From Treponemataceae bacterium (lineage in GTDB: Bacteria > Spirochaetota > Spirochaetia > Treponematales > Treponemataceae): a DNA stretch of 19,163 nt. A program made the translations under genes and the position numbers. Positions 7,110 through 14,731 of the stretch are shown here, one piece after another. Positions within the stretch are counted from its first letter, which is position 1, and each line of letters begins with the position of its first letter. The notes below the pieces were generated by a model. The model was not told the DNA's origin. It did not search any database and saw nothing but the letters and a program-made list of their open reading frames with translations. The stretch spans positions 1 through 19,163 of the forward strand of contig JAILRX010000017.1 in assembly GCA_024697985.1 (NCBI GenBank), given 5' to 3'.

Positions 7110-9179
7110 TCAGTCGTTCATATTAACATGTTTTTGTGCAAAATAATTTTCCCCGACCCTTACGATTACAAATTCCAGTACATCACCATAACCTTCTTCA
7201 TCCTGATAAGTCCATACCGAACGATGAAAAATAGAATCCGGGAAGGTTTTTATATGATTGGAAATTTCTTCTGCAATGTTATCAGCAGGAATTTCATCAA
7301 TAAAATAAATCTTGTGTTCTTCATCAAAAAGAATATCCAGATCTTCAAAACGGTCGCTGAGTTTTACAGGAACACCATTTTTTGAAATCAAAGTGATCTT
7401 TTCGGAATTTGCAGGATTTAAAAGCTCAAACTTTTCGTTGACTGTTCCGTCTTTCAAAGTATGCTTTTCGAAAACATAAGTTTCAACGTAGCCTTCATAC
7501 CAGACAACTCTGGAGCCATCTGCAAAAAATGTTTCTACGCAGTCATAAATTTCATTGCCGTCATAATCGATGGCGATTTTTGAAGGATAGAGTCCTTTTT
7601 GAGCAGGAATTGTTCCAAAAAGGTCTTCATAAAGATTCTTGATGGTTTCTTCCTTGGAAAGAGGATTGTCCTCATCAAATTCAAAATATTCAGCAATTTC
7701 AAAAATTGAATCTAGGTCGCGGTCGATGTACCTGACACTCAAATTTCCGTCAGTAAAAAGTGATTTTCCAAAAATAACGCCATCCATTTTGTAAAGAATT
7801 TCGATTGGATATCCATTTTTCATCGTAAAGACTTTTTCGTATGTTTTTCCATCCTGAATTCCGCTGCACACAACGGAAGAAGAATTGGACAAAAGTTTTG
7901 TATAATCTTCCCGTGAAACCTGTACGATTTTTTCCTGTGTCGGATAGGCAAAATAGAAATTGAAGCCTTCAAAAAGAGCTTTTTCTACAAAAGAAACCGG
8001 CATCCATTTATAGGCACCATCAATCAATGAGAAAAGTGTATTTTCTTCAATGCAGATGGTAGATGCAGCCGGATACGAATCGTATTTGATTAGCGAATTT
8101 GATGAAACAACTTCTACAGAAGTCGGAACGCCAAAATCGCAGTAAAGTCTGTAATCAACGATATAATCCTGATTCAAATCGGCACTGATAAGTTCAGGGC
8201 GGCCATCAACATAACTTACGCAAAAATCATCGGTAAAATCACCGGTAAAATCAAAAGTCAAAGTTCCGCTAAAATCAGCAAGGGCAACCATCAGATTTTC
8301 TTTTACATCCGCATCCGTAAACTGAGCAACAGTCTTTTCAAAAACCTTGGAATTGACCGGCTTTTCAAGGAAACTCAAGAATAAGGTAAGCGCATTATCC
8401 TGAGCGATCATCGAATTCTGCATTGCCACGTGAAGGAAATCAACCTTCATGCTATTTTCGGCAAAAAATTGCCTTAAAAGCCTGTTGCGGAAATTCGGAT
8501 CCTGAACAAAAAAGCTTGCATAAAAAATTACATCAGGATAATCCTGGGAAATCTTTTGTATTTTAGAAATAAAGTTTGAGGCTATCTGAATAGAGGCAGA
8601 ATCAAGCTGCTCGCCATTAAAAAAATAATTGTTGTATTCAGATTTGAAAAAAAGATTTGAAAATCTCGTATCATCAGGAAAAACTTTTGTCGCGCTTGAA
8701 ATAATCGAGCGGGCCTTAACAACGTCGCCTGTGTTGTAACAGGTTTTTGCCCTGATAAATTCGATGTCTGATGAAAACCTGCCTTCAAGAAGATTGAAAG
8801 CCATTTCGTTTCGGTTTGTATCAGCAAGGACATCGGCATATAAAACAAGGCAGGAATCAGACTGAAAATATTTCCAGTCATTCAATTCGTAGGCTTTTTT
8901 TGCACACTCATAAATTTGATTCAAATTTCCGTCTGTTTTTCTGAGGGAATAAGCTTTTGCGTACCACAAATCAGAGATTTCATCATCATAGGCAAGGCCC
9001 AGATCGACCTGAGAAATTGCAGAGCTGTAATCTTCTTCTTCGATAAAATTTTTTGCGTTCAACGAATAGCGCAAAGCCGTCTGTCTCTGTGCAACTTTTG
9101 CATCCACAAAATCCTGTGAAAATAAATTAAAACCGACAAATGCAAGACAAACTGAAAAAACAGCTAAAAATTTTCTCAC
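7110..9179 (-). CDS. secreted TPR-containing protein with calcium-loop-like motifs, function unknown
   Basis: This encodes 689 residues. Residues 1-22 form a signal peptide ending near NLFSQ, so the protein should be periplasmic or exported. Residues about 30-175 contain helical pairs of TPR type, for example ALRYSLNAKNFIEEEDYSSAI followed by LGLAYDDEISDLWYAKAYSL. The C-terminal half is beta-rich and contains three spaced acidic loops resembling EF-hand or dockerin calcium loops: DLNQDYIVD (334-342), DRDLDSIFE (486-494) and DYDGNEIYD (538-546). The start is GTG at 9179, and GTGA overlaps the ftsH stop by four bases, so translation is probably coupled to ftsH. GGAG lies 10 bases upstream. No specific family was recognised. 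Its position between two envelope proteases suggests, but does not show, a role in envelope quality control. Confidence 0.8.
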   Translation of the reverse strand: MRKFLAVFSVCLAFVGFNLFSQDFVDAKVAQRQTALRYSLNAKNFIEEEDYSSAISQVDLGLAYDDEISDLWYAKAYSLRKTDGNLNQIYECAKKAYELNDWKYFQSDSCLVLYADVLADTNRNEMAFNLLEGRFSSDIEFIRAKTCYNTGDVVKARSIISSATKVFPDDTRFSNLFFKSEYNNYFFNGEQLDSASIQIASNFISKIQKISQDYPDVIFYASFFVQDPNFRNRLLRQFFAENSMKVDFLHVAMQNSMIAQDNALTLFLSFLEKPVNSKVFEKTVAQFTDADVKENLMVALADFSGTLTFDFTGDFTDDFCVSYVDGRPELISADLNQDYIVDYRLYCDFGVPTSVEVVSSNSLIKYDSYPAASTICIEENTLFSLIDGAYKWMPVSFVEKALFEGFNFYFAYPTQEKIVQVSREDYTKLLSNSSSVVCSGIQDGKTYEKVFTMKNGYPIEILYKMDGVIFGKSLFTDGNLSVRYIDRDLDSIFEIAEYFEFDEDNPLSKEETIKNLYEDLFGTIPAQKGLYPSKIAIDYDGNEIYDCVETFFADGSRVVWYEGYVETYVFEKHTLKDGTVNEKFELLNPANSEKITLISKNGVPVKLSDRFEDLDILFDEEHKIYFIDEIPADNIAEEISNHIKTFPDSIFHRSVWTYQDEEGYGDVLEFVIVRVGENYFAQKHVNMND

Positions 9180-11044
9180 GCTTCAACTTCTCCATTTGAA
9201 TTATTTTTCTTAAATTTTTCAAAACCAGGCAGTTCGACAATCTCCTCACAGGAAAGGGTTTCTTTTTCAACAAGAGCCTTTGCAAGTGTATCCAGGAGAT
9301 CCTTGTTCTGTTTGAGGTTTTCAAAAGCCCTGTTCTTGGCATTTTCAAGAATCTCACGAACTGACTTATCGATAAGACATGCAGTTTCTTCACTGAACAT
9401 CTTGTGTCGTGCAATATCACGGCCCATAAAAATAGGTTCATCTTCCTGACCGTAAGAAACAGGTCCAAGTTCGTCAGACATACCCCATTCACAAACCATC
9501 TTGTGTGCAATTTCTGTAGCACGCTGAATATCGTTGCTTGCACCGGTTGTAGAAGTTCCGTAAATCAACTTTTCTGCAGCGTATCCGCCGTAAAAAATTA
9601 CGAGCTGGTCATCAAGCATGATTTTCGTCTCTGAATATTTATCTTCATCCGGAAGTCCGATAGTAACGCCCAAAGCTCTACCACGAGGAATGATCGTAAC
9701 CTTGTGCAAAGGAGAAACGTTTTCCAAAAAGAAATACTGAACTGCGTGTCCCGCTTCGTGATAGGCCGTCATAAGCCTCTCTTTTTCTGACATTACAAGG
9801 CTTTTTCGTTCAGCGCCCATCAAAATCTTATCGCGGGCATCCTCAACTTCCTTGTTCGATACCTTGTCCAAATTTCGTCTTGAAGCAAAAATTGCGGCTT
9901 CATTCAAAATGTTTGCAAGGTCAGCACCGCTCATTCCAGGTGTAGACCGTGCAAGTTTTTCAAGGTCGACTTTTTCATCCATCTGAATTTTTTCTGCGTG
10001 CACGTTAAGGATGGCTTTTCTCTCGAGCAAATCAGGAAGCGAAACCGTAACCTGCCTGTCAAATCGGCCAGGCCTCAGCAATGCTGAATCCAATACGTCC
10101 GGACGGTTCGTAGCGGCAAGCACGATGATTCCTGGAGTTGAATCGAAACCATCCATTTCGACCAAAAGCTGATTCAAGGTCTGTTCCCTTTCGTCATGTC
10201 CGCCGCCAAGACCTGCACCTCGGGCACGTCCAACAGCATCAATTTCATCGATAAAGATGATGCAAGGCTTAATTTTTCGAGCCTGTTCAAACAAATCCCT
10301 GACGCGGCTTGCACCTACTCCGACAAACATCTCAACAAAATCACTTCCTGAAATGTGAAGGAATGAAACGCCGGCTTCTCCTGCGACGGCCCTTGCCATC
10401 AAGGTCTTACCGGTTCCTGGATTTCCTACAAGAAGGACACCCTTTGGAATTTTAGCACCAATTCGTGCATATTTTTCAGGATCTTTAAGATAGTCGATTA
10501 TTTCAGCAAGTTCTTCTTTTGCCTCTTCCTGACCGGCAACATCATCAAAAGTTGTCTTATTGTCTTTAGGCGAATAAAGGCGGGCCTTGCTTTTTCCAAA
10601 ATCCATGCCGCGTCCATTCTGAACATTATTCGAACGGATGAACATGAGAAAAATTACGATAAAAATTATCCAAGGCAAAAATTGAGAAACATAATGCATC
10701 ACGCCGTAAGATGATGTTTTTCCGGAGATCTTGATTCCGTTTTCCTTGAGAAGATCTATCAAACCGGCATCATTATAGGGAATCACACAGATGAAGTTCT
10801 GAAACTTTCCTTCTGAAAGCTGCATGACTCCGGAGATATTTTTTCCATCAGCAATCAAAACTTCAGTAACCTTTCCGCTTTGAACATAAGACAAAAAATC
10901 TGAGTAGGAAACCTGAGTCTGAGTCGGCTTATAAAAATTGAAAACCACAAGAAGGAAGGTCATGACCAGGACAGCAACAATCATCATTCTGACGATAATT
11001 GCATTAGGCTGATTTTTATTTGGCTGATTCTTAAAATCTTTCAT
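9176..11044 (-). CDS. ftsH: ATP-dependent zinc metalloprotease FtsH
   Basis: This encodes 622 residues, normal for FtsH. It is an inner-membrane AAA+ protease that removes misassembled membrane proteins and some regulators. Two membrane segments (about 17-37 and 120-136) flank a short periplasmic domain. Walker A is GNPGTGKT (207-214, Asn where Pro is commoner), Walker B IIFIDEID (262-269), and the second region of homology lies around 311-330. The zinc site is HEAGH (429-433) with Asp505 in ASNDIQ as the likely third ligand. ATG at 11044 lies inside the 3' end of tilS (14-base overlap). Its stop overlaps the next start as GTGA. Confidence 0.99.
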   Translation of the reverse strand: MKDFKNQPNKNQPNAIIVRMMIVAVLVMTFLLVVFNFYKPTQTQVSYSDFLSYVQSGKVTEVLIADGKNISGVMQLSEGKFQNFICVIPYNDAGLIDLLKENGIKISGKTSSYGVMHYVSQFLPWIIFIVIFLMFIRSNNVQNGRGMDFGKSKARLYSPKDNKTTFDDVAGQEEAKEELAEIIDYLKDPEKYARIGAKIPKGVLLVGNPGTGKTLMARAVAGEAGVSFLHISGSDFVEMFVGVGASRVRDLFEQARKIKPCIIFIDEIDAVGRARGAGLGGGHDEREQTLNQLLVEMDGFDSTPGIIVLAATNRPDVLDSALLRPGRFDRQVTVSLPDLLERKAILNVHAEKIQMDEKVDLEKLARSTPGMSGADLANILNEAAIFASRRNLDKVSNKEVEDARDKILMGAERKSLVMSEKERLMTAYHEAGHAVQYFFLENVSPLHKVTIIPRGRALGVTIGLPDEDKYSETKIMLDDQLVIFYGGYAAEKLIYGTSTTGASNDIQRATEIAHKMVCEWGMSDELGPVSYGQEDEPIFMGRDIARHKMFSEETACLIDKSVREILENAKNRAFENLKQNKDLLDTLAKALVEKETLSCEEIVELPGFEKFKKNNSNGEVEA

Positions 11045-12236
11045 TGGCGCTTACACAACATATAAAGGCATCTTTTCCGCCCTCTGCAGAAACAACGCCT
11101 TTCAGTTCATTCTCCCGAAATTCTATTGTTATAGGTAACTTTACGGAGATGATTTTTTCTGATGAAAGCAAATTTTTAAGGTCCTCTTTTGATTTGCGGA
11201 CAAGAACTTTCACGAAATCAAAATCAAAATCTCCAAGTTCTTCTATTATAGCAAATAAACAAGAGTTTTTTCCACTGTTTTCAAAATGTTTTATTAAAAC
11301 TTTTTCACCCTCAAATGACATGGAAATGCCGCAGGTGTTTACGGTCGAGCCATTACAAAATTTTTTGATGTTGTCGTAGGAAATCCGGTTTTCAGCCTTT
11401 ATTTTTTCCAGGGCAGAATAGACTAGGCGTACCCTAAGACTCAAATGCAAGTTCATGAATTCTGTCTTTTCAAGATAAAACGAGCCGTTTTTTTCCTTCC
11501 ACGAATGTGCTTCAACCAGCGATTCAAAAAAATCTTCATCGAGCATTTTTTTCTGCATACCGTGGAGTACCGCAGATTGCCAGCCCGAAAAATTCTCGTT
11601 CAAAACCGGAACAAGCACGTTTCTGATGCGATTTCTGAAGTACGAGACATCAGAATTCGTCGAATCGGTCCTGAAGGAAACGCCTTTTTCTTCAAGATAT
11701 TTCAGGATTTCTTCCCGGGAAAAAATTAAAAGAGGCCTGAAAAACACCCCACGAGTTTCCGGGATGCCACATGCTGATAACTGATAGGCGCCCTGCAAAA
11801 AGCGCTGAAGAAGAGTTTCTTCCTGATCGTTTTTATTGTGGGCAAGAAAAACTACATCGCAGTTTTTTTCTTTTGCGAATTTTTCAAAAGCCCCGTATCG
11901 AAAAAAACGTGCCGATTCTTCGATTCCTTTATTGCGCTCATCAGCAAGACTGAAAATTTCACCCTGTCTTGCGTTTACGACGCAGCATTCCACATTAAGT
12001 TTTTTGCAAAGTTCAAGAACAAATTCACAATCTCCTTCGCTTTCTTCTTTCGTCCGGATCAAATGATTGACCGTCACGACATGAAGACGCATTCCTGTTT
12101 TTTCACGGAGGGCATATAATGCTAAAAGCATTGAAACAGAATCAGCGCCGCCTGAAACTGCGAGAGCCACATCTTTTCCAAAAAATTTACGAGGAAGATT
12201 GTCAAAAAACTTGTTTTCAAATTCTTCAAAAAACAT
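11031..12236 (-). CDS. tilS: tRNA(Ile)-lysidine synthase TilS
   Basis: This encodes 401 residues. TilS converts C34 of the CAU-anticodon tRNA-Ile to lysidine with lysine and ATP, so that the tRNA reads AUA; it is essential in most bacteria. The N-terminal PP-loop ATPase domain is clear: SGGADS at 28-33, then VNHLIR, FLAHNKNDQEET and FRTDSTN. The C-terminal half is divergent but of usual length. ATG at 12236 has no good Shine-Dalgarno sequence. A strong intrinsic terminator ends only 18 bases upstream, so expression needs read-through or a cryptic promoter. The 3' end overlaps ftsH. tilS-ftsH adjacency is common in Firmicutes and spirochaetes. Confidence 0.95.
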   Translation of the reverse strand: MFFEEFENKFFDNLPRKFFGKDVALAVSGGADSVSMLLALYALREKTGMRLHVVTVNHLIRTKEESEGDCEFVLELCKKLNVECCVVNARQGEIFSLADERNKGIEESARFFRYGAFEKFAKEKNCDVVFLAHNKNDQEETLLQRFLQGAYQLSACGIPETRGVFFRPLLIFSREEILKYLEEKGVSFRTDSTNSDVSYFRNRIRNVLVPVLNENFSGWQSAVLHGMQKKMLDEDFFESLVEAHSWKEKNGSFYLEKTEFMNLHLSLRVRLVYSALEKIKAENRISYDNIKKFCNGSTVNTCGISMSFEGEKVLIKHFENSGKNSCLFAIIEELGDFDFDFVKVLVRKSKEDLKNLLSSEKIISVKLPITIEFRENELKGVVSAEGGKDAFICCVSANERF

Positions 12237-12254
12237 CTGATTTTATCTTATTAC

Positions 12255-12294
12255 AAAAAAAAACTGCCTCAATATCTGGCGACATCAAGACAGT
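12255..12294 (-). terminator. strong intrinsic terminator between rplY and tilS
   Basis: On the minus strand the arms at 12281-12294 and 12263-12276 give a 14-bp stem (several G-U pairs) closed by a 4-nt loop, running into a tract of nine T residues. It starts 20 bases after the rplY stop and ends 18 bases before the tilS ATG. It should strongly reduce transcription into the tilS-ftsH genes. Confidence 0.9.
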
Positions 12295-12314
12295 CTTTGT
12301 TCTTTTCATCAAAA

Positions 12315-12863
12315 TTATGCACGAACTGAAACGATTACAGTTTCTGGGTCGCTAAGAACTTTGATTCCCTTTCCAAGCTGAAGGTCTTTGATACAAAGTG
12401 ATTCGCCGATTTTCAAAGCGTCGATATCAACAACGATTCTAGCTGGCAATTCTTTTGGAGTACATTCGATCTTTACAGATGCACCAGCTGTAGACAAAAG
12501 GAATCCACCTTCTCGAACACCAACTGGAGTTCCTGTTGTCTGGATTTTAAGAATCTTTCGGATTTTCTGATCGTCGTCAAGAGCGTGGAAATCAACGTGA
12601 AGATTTTTGTTAGAAATGATGTCGTATTCTGTGTCTTTGATCAAAGCGTTGAATTTTGTTCCTTCAACATCAAGACAAATGATAGTTGTAGCAGTTGCCT
12701 GTTTCCAAACTTTTGTGAATTCAGCTTCATCAACTGTAAGCATAGTTGATTCACCTTTGTGGTTGTAAACAACAGCAGGAAGTTTTCCTTCTTCTCGGAT
12801 TTTTCTTGCAGCAGCCTTACCAGTTTCTGTTCTTTTTGAAGCTTTTAATACTAACTGTTCCAT
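12315..12863 (-). CDS. rplY: 50S ribosomal protein L25, long form (general stress protein Ctc)
   Basis: This encodes 182 residues. L25/Ctc binds 5S rRNA in the large subunit. The N-terminal domain (about 1-90) has ASKRTETGKAAARKIREEGKLPAVVY and VDFHAL. The C-terminal half (about 95-182), with GTPVGVREGGFL and PARIVVDIDALKIGE, is the extra beta domain of the TL5/Ctc class. ATG at 12863 has an ideal AAGGAG eight bases upstream (12872-12877). That site can be sequestered by a leader hairpin. The gene follows tRNA-Gln and ends at an intrinsic terminator. Confidence 0.97.
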   Translation of the reverse strand: MEQLVLKASKRTETGKAAARKIREEGKLPAVVYNHKGESTMLTVDEAEFTKVWKQATATTIICLDVEGTKFNALIKDTEYDIISNKNLHVDFHALDDDQKIRKILKIQTTGTPVGVREGGFLLSTAGASVKIECTPKELPARIVVDIDALKIGESLCIKDLQLGKGIKVLSDPETVIVSVRA

Positions 12864-12871
12864 TTTTAGAA

Positions 12872-12974
12872 CTCCTTAATAAAATAAAAATCAAGGAAAA
12901 CTTCAGGCAACAACTAGTTTCTAGAAAATTTAACATTGCTTTCAACCCCATCGTTCATCACGCCAGAGTTTTCC
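12872..12974 (-). promoter_or_regulatory. structured leader upstream of rplY, possible SD-sequestering switch
   Basis: Two competing pairings can be drawn on the minus strand. Stem I pairs GGAAAACT (12967-12974) with AGTTTTCC (12895-12902), and can add GGC/GCC (12962-12964 with 12906-12908). Stem II pairs CCTTGAT (12890-12896) with ATTAAGG (12874-12880), which contains most of the rplY Shine-Dalgarno sequence. The stems share two bases (12895-12896), so they are largely exclusive. Regulation by L25 or another ligand is inference. Stem I could alternatively be an RNase III processing site separating tRNA-Gln from the mRNA. Confidence 0.4.
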
Positions 12975-12982
12975 TAAAATAA

Positions 12983-13055
12983 CTGGGTTGGCAGGATTCG
13001 AACCTGCGGAATGACGGCACCAAAAGCCGTTGTCTTACCACTTGACGACAACCCA
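12983..13055 (-). tRNA. tRNA-Gln (anticodon TTG)
   Basis: The minus strand gives a 73-nt cloverleaf: acceptor TGGGTTG/CAACCCA, anticodon stem ACGGC/GCCGT with loop TTTTGGT, T loop TTCGAAT and discriminator G73. The U1-A72 pair and G73 fit glutamine tRNAs. CCA is not encoded. It lies 20 bases after spoVG and no separate promoter is apparent, so it is probably processed from the ispE-spoVG-rplY transcript. Confidence 0.96.
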
Positions 13056-13075
13056 AAACTTATAAAAATTGCCGA

Positions 13076-13354
13076 TTAATCTTCAGCAACGCCCTCTTCA
13101 AAGTGCCCTGCCTCGAATTCAGCAATAATTTTATCCTGCATCTTGGTTCTAAACTCAGGACTGATAGGATGAGCAACGTCTTTATAGTCTCCATTGCTTG
13201 TTCGCCTGCTAGGCATTGCGATAAACAGTCCCTGTTTACCCTCGATAATCTTTACATTATGAACAACGAAACAGTCATCAAACGTAACTGTAACGTAAGC
13301 TTTTAATTTTCCTTCCGCAGCAACTTTTCTAATGCGGATCTCTGTAATTTGCAT
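13076..13354 (-). CDS. spoVG: SpoVG family nucleic-acid-binding regulator
   Basis: This encodes 92 residues, the family length. SpoVG proteins bind DNA and RNA; in Borrelia and several Firmicutes they are site-specific regulators. The family N-terminus MQITEIRIRKV is followed by KAYVTVTFDDCFVVHNVKII, the basic MPSRRTSNGDYKDVAHPI segment and a C-terminal helix. The ATG at 13354 is chosen because GGGGAGA lies just upstream and the N-terminus matches the family. The in-frame extension to 13447 would add an unrelated hydrophobic stretch overlapping ispE. It lies 49 bases downstream of ispE and just before tRNA-Gln. Confidence 0.97.
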   Translation of the reverse strand: MQITEIRIRKVAAEGKLKAYVTVTFDDCFVVHNVKIIEGKQGLFIAMPSRRTSNGDYKDVAHPISPEFRTKMQDKIIAEFEAGHFEEGVAED

Positions 13355-13403
13355 ACTATTCTCCCCTATCCACAAACTACCAGATGACAAAAAAATCAGC
13401 AGT

Positions 13404-14267
13404 TCAGAGAACAGAAGAAAGCAAGCAATAACGACACTGCCAGTCATTACAAAGTTTTGTGTATACAGTTTTTGCAGATTCGGTATCTGAAAAAACTCCG
13501 AAAACTGTCGAGCCAGAACCTGTCACTTCGACAAATTCTGCATCCAAAGCCTTCAAATCATCAAAGGCCCGCTTAATTCCAGGAAATTTAGAAAATAATG
13601 GCTGTGTAAACGAATTATAAAAAGTCCATTCTGAAACTTTTTTGTTATACACACTTTCTAAATCATCCAGGGGAGCCCGAATTTCGTCTTTATTTTTATT
13701 TTGGTATTCGTCAACCAAAGCATAAGCCTCAGCCGTTGAGCTGTGCTCATTCGGATATATCAAAACAAAAGAAAGATCTTTTCTGGCAGGAATTGATTCA
13801 ACAATTTCACCCTGACCTGTAACTAAAGCACATCCACCTTTCAGAAAAAACGGAACGTCGCTTCCCACCGTCAAAGCAGCCTCTTCTAGCTGCGAAAAAT
13901 CCAACGGACAGTCGAACATCTCGTTTAATGCAAGCAGCAATGACGCAGCATCCGAAGATCCTCCACCAAGGCCGGCACCAGAAGGTATACACTTATTCAG
14001 CACAACTTGAATACTTTGTGTAATACCCGTAGCCTTACAAAAACTCTGATAGGCTTTATTTAGAGTATTATTTTCAGGCAATTTCATCTTTTCACAAATC
14101 ACCTGACAGGAATTTTCACTTTCGGTCAATTCGATGTCCAGCTCATCGTAAAGCGGAACGGTCTGAAATATACTTTTTATTGTATGATAACCATTCGGCA
14201 ACTTCCCACAAACCTCAAGATGAAGATTAATTTTAGCAGGAGCTTTTACGTGCCTAATTTTTGTCAT
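13404..14267 (-). CDS. ispE: 4-diphosphocytidyl-2-C-methyl-D-erythritol kinase IspE
   Basis: This encodes 287 residues. IspE phosphorylates CDP-methylerythritol in the non-mevalonate (MEP) pathway of isoprenoid synthesis. It is a GHMP kinase: PAKINLHLEV near the N-terminus with Lys12 as the likely catalytic lysine, the glycine-rich ATP loop GAGLGGGSSD (97-106), GSDVPFF with Asp137 as catalytic aspartate, and GSGSTVFG near the C-terminus. The ATG at 14267 fits the family; an in-frame TTG nine bases further upstream overlaps the -10 region and is rejected. A consensus-like promoter ends eight bases before the ATG, so the mRNA should be almost leaderless. The gene opens the minus-strand series ispE-spoVG-tRNA-Gln-rplY. 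Confidence 0.97.
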   Translation of the reverse strand: MTKIRHVKAPAKINLHLEVCGKLPNGYHTIKSIFQTVPLYDELDIELTESENSCQVICEKMKLPENNTLNKAYQSFCKATGITQSIQVVLNKCIPSGAGLGGGSSDAASLLLALNEMFDCPLDFSQLEEAALTVGSDVPFFLKGGCALVTGQGEIVESIPARKDLSFVLIYPNEHSSTAEAYALVDEYQNKNKDEIRAPLDDLESVYNKKVSEWTFYNSFTQPLFSKFPGIKRAFDDLKALDAEFVEVTGSGSTVFGVFSDTESAKTVYTKLCNDWQCRYCLLSSVL

Positions 14268-14275
14268 ACCCCCCA

Positions 14276-14303
14276 ATTATATCAAATTTGGTGTTTTAGT
14301 CAA
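14276..14303 (-). promoter_or_regulatory. extended -10 promoter of ispE
   Basis: On the minus strand, TTGACT (14298-14303) and TATAAT (14276-14281) are 16 bases apart, and TGA before the -10 box gives an extended -10 motif. Transcription should start 6-7 bases after the -10 box, about two bases before the ispE ATG. Confidence 0.8.
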
Positions 14304-14338
14304 TAGAGCAAAAAAGTTGAAAAAAAGGCAAAATCTAG

Positions 14339-14368
14339 TTGACAATCTAATATGCCTTGAAATATGTT
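14339..14368 (+). promoter_or_regulatory. probable promoter of the acidic protein gene
   Basis: A perfect TTGACA (14339-14344) is followed after 18 bases by TATGTT (14363-14368). TATATT at 14370-14375 is a better -10 box but at too long a spacing. It is divergent from the ispE promoter, with about 36 bases between the two -35 boxes. Confidence 0.6.
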
Positions 14369-14373
14369 TTATA

Positions 14374-14391
14374 TTGTAGATGTTTCTACAA
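14374..14391 (+). promoter_or_regulatory. palindrome at the start of the acidic protein mRNA
   Basis: The arms TTGTAGA (14374-14380) and TCTACAA (14385-14391) are perfect inverse complements around 4 bases. They lie between the -10 region and the ATG. The 3' arm touches the Shine-Dalgarno stretch AAGGAAGGGA (14390-14399). It could be an operator or a 5' RNA hairpin. Confidence 0.55.
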
Positions 14392-14403
14392 GGAAGGGAT
14401 TAA

Positions 14404-14685
14404 ATGCTAACAGCAAATGACGTTGTTGAAGAAAAATCAATCTATCTGATGTCTGATAATTATGATGATGACTTTGATGATGATTTCGAAGAAGACGATG
14501 AAGACTTTGATGACTTCGATGATGATTTTGAAGACGAAGACGAGGACTTCGACGAAGACTACGACGACTTCGACGAAGACATGGACGAGGATGATTACGA
14601 CTACGACGAAGACGGCGAAGATGAAGACTTTGATGAAGATGAAGATGAAAATGAAGAGTTTTCATATGATCCTTTCGACGAGTAA
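14404..14685 (+). CDS. small, extremely acidic Asp/Glu-rich protein of unknown function
   Basis: This encodes 93 residues, of which about 58 are Asp or Glu by hand count. Phe and Tyr are spaced every three to eight residues through the acidic stretch. Only the first 20 or so residues (MLTANDVVEEKSIYLMSDNY) are of ordinary composition. No fold, signal peptide or membrane segment is visible and no family was recognised. It resembles the acidic tails of RNA polymerase delta subunits or histone chaperones, but has no folded domain attached. The case for a real gene rests on a strong ribosome-binding site (AAGGAAGGGA, ATG five to seven bases on), an upstream promoter, and a terminator 46 bases after the stop. 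DNA mimicry, chaperoning of basic proteins or cation binding are guesses. The GA-rich trinucleotide-like sequence could vary in length. Confidence 0.75.
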   Translation: MLTANDVVEEKSIYLMSDNYDDDFDDDFEEDDEDFDDFDDDFEDEDEDFDEDYDDFDEDMDEDDYDYDEDGEDEDFDEDEDENEEFSYDPFDE

Positions 14686-14731
14686 ATAATCATAAAATTC
14701 AATTCATTTATAAAATAAAAGCCGAAATGCT

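Noticed and set aside
7014..7385. Plus-strand open frame of 123 codons opposite the htrA-like and TPR genes
   Set aside because: It spans the junction of two well-supported minus-strand genes, has no ribosome-binding site and looks like an antisense shadow.
12237..12272. Promoter overlapping the terminator before tilS (TTGAGG with TAAGAT)
   Set aside because: The boxes match consensus weakly and would give an almost leaderless mRNA; too little support to list as a feature.
13355..13447. N-terminal extension of SpoVG
   Set aside because: It would add an unrelated hydrophobic segment overlapping ispE; the ATG at 13354 has a strong Shine-Dalgarno sequence and the family N-terminus.
14369..14665. 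Minus-strand open frame rich in His, Arg and Leu opposite the acidic gene
   Set aside because: It is the antisense of a GA-rich repeat-like sequence, has no ribosome-binding site, and its composition follows from the opposite strand.
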